The notes under the pieces: generated by a model | Databases searched by the model: none | Told to the model about the DNA's origin: nothing | Seen by the model: the letters and a program-made list of their open reading frames with translations, nothing else | Made by a program: the position numbers and the translations under genes | In this document: one piece after another, positions 60,653-64,000 of the stretch | How positions within the stretch are numbered: the stretch's first letter is position 1 | How the letters are laid out: each line of letters begins with the position of its first letter | Source of the DNA: Streptomyces xanthophaeus | Lineage (GTDB): Bacteria > Actinomycetota > Actinomycetes > Streptomycetales > Streptomycetaceae | Direction of reading: 5' to 3' | Assembly (NCBI RefSeq): GCF_000725805.1 | Contig: NZ_JOFT01000028.1 | Span: 171,806-235,805, forward strand | Length of the DNA stretch: 64,000 nucleotides

Positions 60653-62407
60653 ATGAAGATCCACAAGTACGACACCGTCATCGTCGGAGCGGGCGGCGCA
60701 GGCATGCGCGCCGCCATCGAGTCGACGAAGCGCAGCCGCACCGCGGTGCTGACGAAGCTCTACCCCACCCGCTCCCACACGGGCGCCGCGCAGGGCGGCA
60801 TGGCCGCCGCGCTGGCCAACGTGGAAGAGGACAACTGGGAGTGGCACACCTTCGACACGGTCAAGGGCGGTGACTACCTGGTCGACCAGGACGCCGCCGA
60901 GATCCTGGCGAAGGAAGCCATCGACGCGGTCCTCGACCTCGAAAAGATGGGCCTGCCGTTCAACCGCACCCCGGACGGCACCATCGACCAGCGCCGCTTC
61001 GGCGGCCACTCGCGCAACCACGGCGAGGCACCGGTCCGCCGGTCCTGCTACGCCGCGGACCGCACCGGTCACATGATCCTCCAGACGCTGTACCAGAACT
61101 GCGTCAAGGAGGGCGTGGAGTTCTTCAACGAGTTCTACGTCCTGGACCAGCTCCTCGTGGAAGAGGACGGCGTCCAGAAGTCGGCCGGCGTCGTCGCGTA
61201 CGAGCTGGCCACCGGCGAGATCCACGTCTTCCAGGCGAAGGCCGTCATCTACGCCTCCGGCGGCACCGGCAAGTTCTTCAAGGTGACCTCCAACGCGCAC
61301 ACCCTCACGGGTGACGGCCAGGCGGCCTGCTACCGCCGCGGCCTGCCGCTGGAGGACATGGAGTTCTTCCAGTTCCACCCGACGGGCATCTGGCGCATGG
61401 GCATCCTGCTGACGGAGGGCGCCCGCGGTGAGGGCGGCATCCTCCGCAACAAGGACGGCGAGCGCTTCATGGAGAAGTACGCGCCGGTCATGAAGGACCT
61501 CGCGTCCCGTGACGTCGTCTCGCGCTCCATCTACACCGAGATCCGGGAGGGCCGCGGCTGCGGTCCCGCCGGTGACCACGTGTACCTGGACCTGACGCAC
61601 CTCCCGCCGGAGCAGCTCGACGCCAAGCTCCCGGACATCACCGAGTTCGCGCGCACGTACCTCGGCATCGAGCCCTACACGGACCCGATCCCGATCCAGC
61701 CCACCGCGCACTACGCCATGGGCGGCATCCCGACCAACGTCGAGGGTGAGGTCCTGCGCGACAACACCACCGTCGTCCCCGGCCTGTACGCGGCCGGCGA
61801 GGTGGCGTGCGTGTCGGTGCACGGCGCGAACCGCCTGGGCACCAACTCGCTGCTGGACATCAACGTCTTCGGCAAGCGCTCCGGCATCGCGGCGGCCAAG
61901 TACTCGCAGGAGAACGACTACGTCGAGCTCCCCGAGAACCCGGCTTCCCTCGTCGAGGCCCAGGTCGAGCGCCTGCGCAACTCCACGGGCCACGAGCGGG
62001 TCGCCGACCTGCGTCTGGAGCTCCAGGAGACGATGGACGCCAACGTGATGGTGTTCCGCACGGAGCAGACCATCAAGACCGCGGTCGAGAAGATCGCGGA
62101 GCTCCGCGAGCGCTACCTGAACGTGTCCGTCCAGGACAAGGGCAAGCGCTTCAACACGGACCTGCTGGAAGCCATCGAGCTGGGCAACCTGCTCGACCTG
62201 GCCGAGGTCATGGCCGTGTCCGCGCTGGCGCGCAAGGAGTCCCGCGGCGGTCACTACCGCGAGGACTACCCCAACCGCGACGACGTCAACTTCATGCGCC
62301 ACACCATGGCGTACCGCGAGGTCGGAGCCGACGGCTCGGACTCGATCCGGCTCGACTACAAGCCGGTCGTCACGACCCGCTACCAGCCGATGGAGCGTAA
62401 GTACTGA
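60653..62407 (+). CDS. sdhA: Succinate dehydrogenase flavoprotein subunit
   Basis: A 584-residue catalytic subunit. FAD-binding start VIVGAGGAGMRAAIEST, the covalent FAD His in TRSHTGAAQGGMAAAL, the substrate and catalytic His/Arg in FQFHPTGIWRMGILLTEGARGEGG, the second FAD site GLYAAGEVACVSVHGANRLGTNSLLD, and the end REVGADGSDSIRLDYKPV. It oxidises succinate to fumarate. The ATG lies 23 bases after sdhD, and its stop overlaps the sdhB start. Confidence 0.95.
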   Translation: MKIHKYDTVIVGAGGAGMRAAIESTKRSRTAVLTKLYPTRSHTGAAQGGMAAALANVEEDNWEWHTFDTVKGGDYLVDQDAAEILAKEAIDAVLDLEKMGLPFNRTPDGTIDQRRFGGHSRNHGEAPVRRSCYAADRTGHMILQTLYQNCVKEGVEFFNEFYVLDQLLVEEDGVQKSAGVVAYELATGEIHVFQAKAVIYASGGTGKFFKVTSNAHTLTGDGQAACYRRGLPLEDMEFFQFHPTGIWRMGILLTEGARGEGGILRNKDGERFMEKYAPVMKDLASRDVVSRSIYTEIREGRGCGPAGDHVYLDLTHLPPEQLDAKLPDITEFARTYLGIEPYTDPIPIQPTAHYAMGGIPTNVEGEVLRDNTTVVPGLYAAGEVACVSVHGANRLGTNSLLDINVFGKRSGIAAAKYSQENDYVELPENPASLVEAQVERLRNSTGHERVADLRLELQETMDANVMVFRTEQTIKTAVEKIAELRERYLNVSVQDKGKRFNTDLLEAIELGNLLDLAEVMAVSALARKESRGGHYREDYPNRDDVNFMRHTMAYREVGADGSDSIRLDYKPVVTTRYQPMERKY

Positions 62408-63174
62408 TGGGCACCCCGACCCTGAGCAAGACGGACCAGATGGAGGCGGCGGCCGCGGCCTCCCCCTACATCACGGTCACCTTCCGGATCCGCCGCTTCA
62501 ACCCCGAGGTCTCGGACCAGGCGGAGTGGCAGGACTTCCAGATCGAGATCGACCCGAAGGAGCGCGTGCTCGACGGTCTCCACAAGATCAAGTGGGACCT
62601 CGACGGCACGCTGACCTTCCGTCGCTCCTGCGCGCACGGCATCTGCGGCTCCGACGCGATGCGGATCAACGGCAAGAACAGGCTCGCCTGCAAGACGCTG
62701 ATCAAGGACATCAACCCGGAGAAGCCCATCACCGTCGAGGCCATCAAGGGCCTCACGGTGATGAAGGACCTCATCGTCGACATGGAGCCCTTCTTCCAGG
62801 CGTACCGGGACGTCATGCCGTTCCTGGTCACCAAGGGCAACGAGCCGACGCGTGAGCGCCTGCAGTCCGCCGAGGACCGCGAGCGCTTCGACGACACCAC
62901 CAAGTGCATCCTGTGCGCCGCGTGCACGTCCTCGTGCCCGGTGTTCTGGAACGACGGCCAGTACTTCGGCCCGGCGGCGATCGTCAACGCGCACCGCTTC
63001 ATCTTCGACTCGCGTGACGAGGCCGGCGAGCAGCGGCTGGAGATCCTGAACGACAAGGACGGCGTGTGGCGTTGCCGCACGACCTTCAACTGCACCGACG
63101 CGTGCCCCCGTGGCATCGAGGTCACGAAGGCGATCCAGGAAGTCAAGCGGGCCCTCATCACCCGCCGCTTCTGA
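62407..63174 (+). CDS. sdhB: Succinate dehydrogenase iron-sulfur subunit
   Basis: A 255-residue electron carrier. The N-terminal 2Fe-2S ligands are in RRSCAHGICGSDAMRINGK and ...LACKTLI. The C-terminal clusters use CILCAACTSSCPVFW (4Fe-4S), and CRTTFNCTDACPRGI (3Fe-4S and 4Fe-4S). Translation is coupled with sdhA by a one-base overlap (TGATG). A 19-base hairpin follows and ends the operon. Confidence 0.95.
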   Translation: MGTPTLSKTDQMEAAAAASPYITVTFRIRRFNPEVSDQAEWQDFQIEIDPKERVLDGLHKIKWDLDGTLTFRRSCAHGICGSDAMRINGKNRLACKTLIKDINPEKPITVEAIKGLTVMKDLIVDMEPFFQAYRDVMPFLVTKGNEPTRERLQSAEDRERFDDTTKCILCAACTSSCPVFWNDGQYFGPAAIVNAHRFIFDSRDEAGEQRLEILNDKDGVWRCRTTFNCTDACPRGIEVTKAIQEVKRALITRRF

Positions 63175-63188
63175 ACGACCCGTCAGTC

Positions 63189-63230
63189 GAAGGCCCCGCG
63201 CCCGGTGTTCGCACCGGGCGCGGGGCCTTC
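63189..63230 (+). terminator. Terminator after sdhB
   Basis: A 19-base perfect stem GAAGGCCCCGCGCCCGGTG and its complement with a TTCG tetraloop, 14 bases past the sdhB stop. It is one of the strongest hairpins in the window. Confidence 0.95.
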
Positions 63231-63288
63231 GCCGTTCGCATGGAACACCGGTACGCGTGACGGGGGTCCCTGTGGAAGGATCGGCCGT

Positions 63289-63837
63289 ATGAGTGACCAG
63301 CAGCCGAATCCTTACGCGGGCGACCCCTCCCTGGGCGGTCAGCCCGGCCAGCCCGGCCAGGGGGACTACCAGTGGGGCCCGGGCGAGGCCAGTTACGGGT
63401 ACCCCCAGCCCTACCCGACTCCCGCCTACCAGCAGCCGACGATCGGCGGCGCGGGATTCGCAACCCACGACGCCGCGTACGCCCCGGGCCCGGGCGGCGC
63501 CGGCATGACCCTCGGCGACATCAGCATCGCCGGCGACCAGATCATCACCCCGTCGGGCACGATGCCGCTCAAGGGCGCGATGTGGAACGCGACGGACTTC
63601 TCGCGCACCGAGGAGAAGATCCCGACGCACGCGATCGTGCTCGCGATCGTCTTCGCGCTGTTCTGCCTGATCGGCCTGCTGTTCCTCCTGATGAAGGAGA
63701 AGGTCACCACGGGATACATCCAGATCACGGTGACCAGCGGCGGCCGCCACCACTCGACGATGATCCCGGCAGCCGACGCCCACACCTACGCCTGGGTGAT
63801 GTCGCAGATCAACTATGCGCGGTCGATCAGCCTTTGA
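63289..63837 (+). CDS. Single-pass membrane protein with Gly/Pro/Gln-rich N-tail
   Basis: A 182-residue protein. The first 65 residues are Pro/Gly/Gln/Tyr-rich and disordered. Then come LGDISIAGDQIITPSGTMPLKGAMWNATD, a membrane helix (IVLAIVFALFCLIGLLFLLM, about 118-137) and a C-terminal strand-rich end (GYIQITVTSGGRHHSTMIPA). Similar proteins in Streptomyces carry no known function. The start ATG 63289 follows GGAAGGA by about eight bases. Confidence 0.82.
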   Translation: MSDQQPNPYAGDPSLGGQPGQPGQGDYQWGPGEASYGYPQPYPTPAYQQPTIGGAGFATHDAAYAPGPGGAGMTLGDISIAGDQIITPSGTMPLKGAMWNATDFSRTEEKIPTHAIVLAIVFALFCLIGLLFLLMKEKVTTGYIQITVTSGGRHHSTMIPAADAHTYAWVMSQINYARSISL

Positions 63838-64000
63838 GGGGTTGAGGGGGCGGAGGGTTGAGGGGCGGGGCTTCGGGGGGGGCTTGTGGCGGCTGGGCGG
63901 TATCAGAGAAGTCTTGGGGGATTCCCGTCAGTCCCACGGTCCTTCCGTGCCGGGCCGGGCCCTCAAGGGCGCTCCTTCGTCGCGTCGCTTCGCGATGGCC
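63838..64000. other. Non-coding end of window
   Basis: The last 163 bases are G-rich with no gene, RNA or clear hairpin that I can support. A gene may begin just outside the window. Confidence 0.5.

Overview
The window is high-GC actinobacterial chromosome and reads as Streptomyces. Supporting points are frequent GTG starts, tightly packed genes, the AfsQ1-AfsQ2-SigQ trio, an acyl-CoA carboxylase epsilon subunit, many lipoproteins, a class F sortase and a sialic acid/Kdn-type wall glycopolymer cluster. From memory the gene order follows the S. coelicolor chromosome core from its propionyl-CoA carboxylase genes to its sdh operon, in inverted orientation; this was not checked by alignment. I see no insertion sequence, prophage, tRNA, rRNA or CRISPR.

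Layout. Bases 1-7030: acyl-CoA carboxylase beta and epsilon subunits, a Ser/Thr kinase, a tiny membrane protein, Maf, a minus-strand membrane protein and the biotinylated alpha subunit AccA2. 7134-12941: DeoR-family regulator, NAD(P)H quinone dehydrogenase, gamma-glutamylcyclotransferase-like protein, purine nucleoside phosphorylase and phosphosugar mutase. 13171-16821: lipoprotein-afsQ2-afsQ1 facing sigQ. 16957-21438: uridine kinase, a small secreted protein and the deoC-aldehyde dehydrogenase operon. 21683-26171: a wall-anchored protein with its class F sortase, then small membrane and secreted proteins. 26311-36847: adenosine deaminase, then a mixed block (hydrolase-like protein, cupin, ATP-grasp enzyme, LuxR regulator, LysR/MFS pair, L,D-transpeptidase, ECF sigma with SnoaL-like tail, STAS protein). 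36865-44647: Uma2-family protein, deoA, cdd, a nucleoside ABC transporter and its lipoprotein. 44865-46109: M20 amidohydrolase. 46247-53187: wall glycopolymer genes with a fused NeuA-NeuB reading frame. 53180-58635: LysE exporter, acyl-CoA mutase, second L,D-transpeptidase, ECF sigma and partner. 58985-63837: OHCU decarboxylase-like gene, sdhCDAB and a membrane protein.

The strongest theme is nucleoside catabolism. Six near-identical palindromes of the form CTACGCGCGTAG lie just upstream of punA, deoC, add, deoA, the ABC transporter operon and its lipoprotein gene. Together these genes cover uptake, deamination, phosphorolysis, pentose-phosphate isomerisation, deoxyribose-phosphate cleavage and acetaldehyde oxidation, so the scattered genes look like one regulon. 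Other points of interest are a class F sortase paired with a substrate lacking LPXTG, a NeuA-NeuB fusion without a SAF domain, an ABC ATPase gene with a strong ribosome site but no standard start codon, a half-length aldehyde dehydrogenase in the deoC operon, a hydrolase fold lacking its nucleophile, and a STAS gene whose end runs antisense into an ECF sigma gene.
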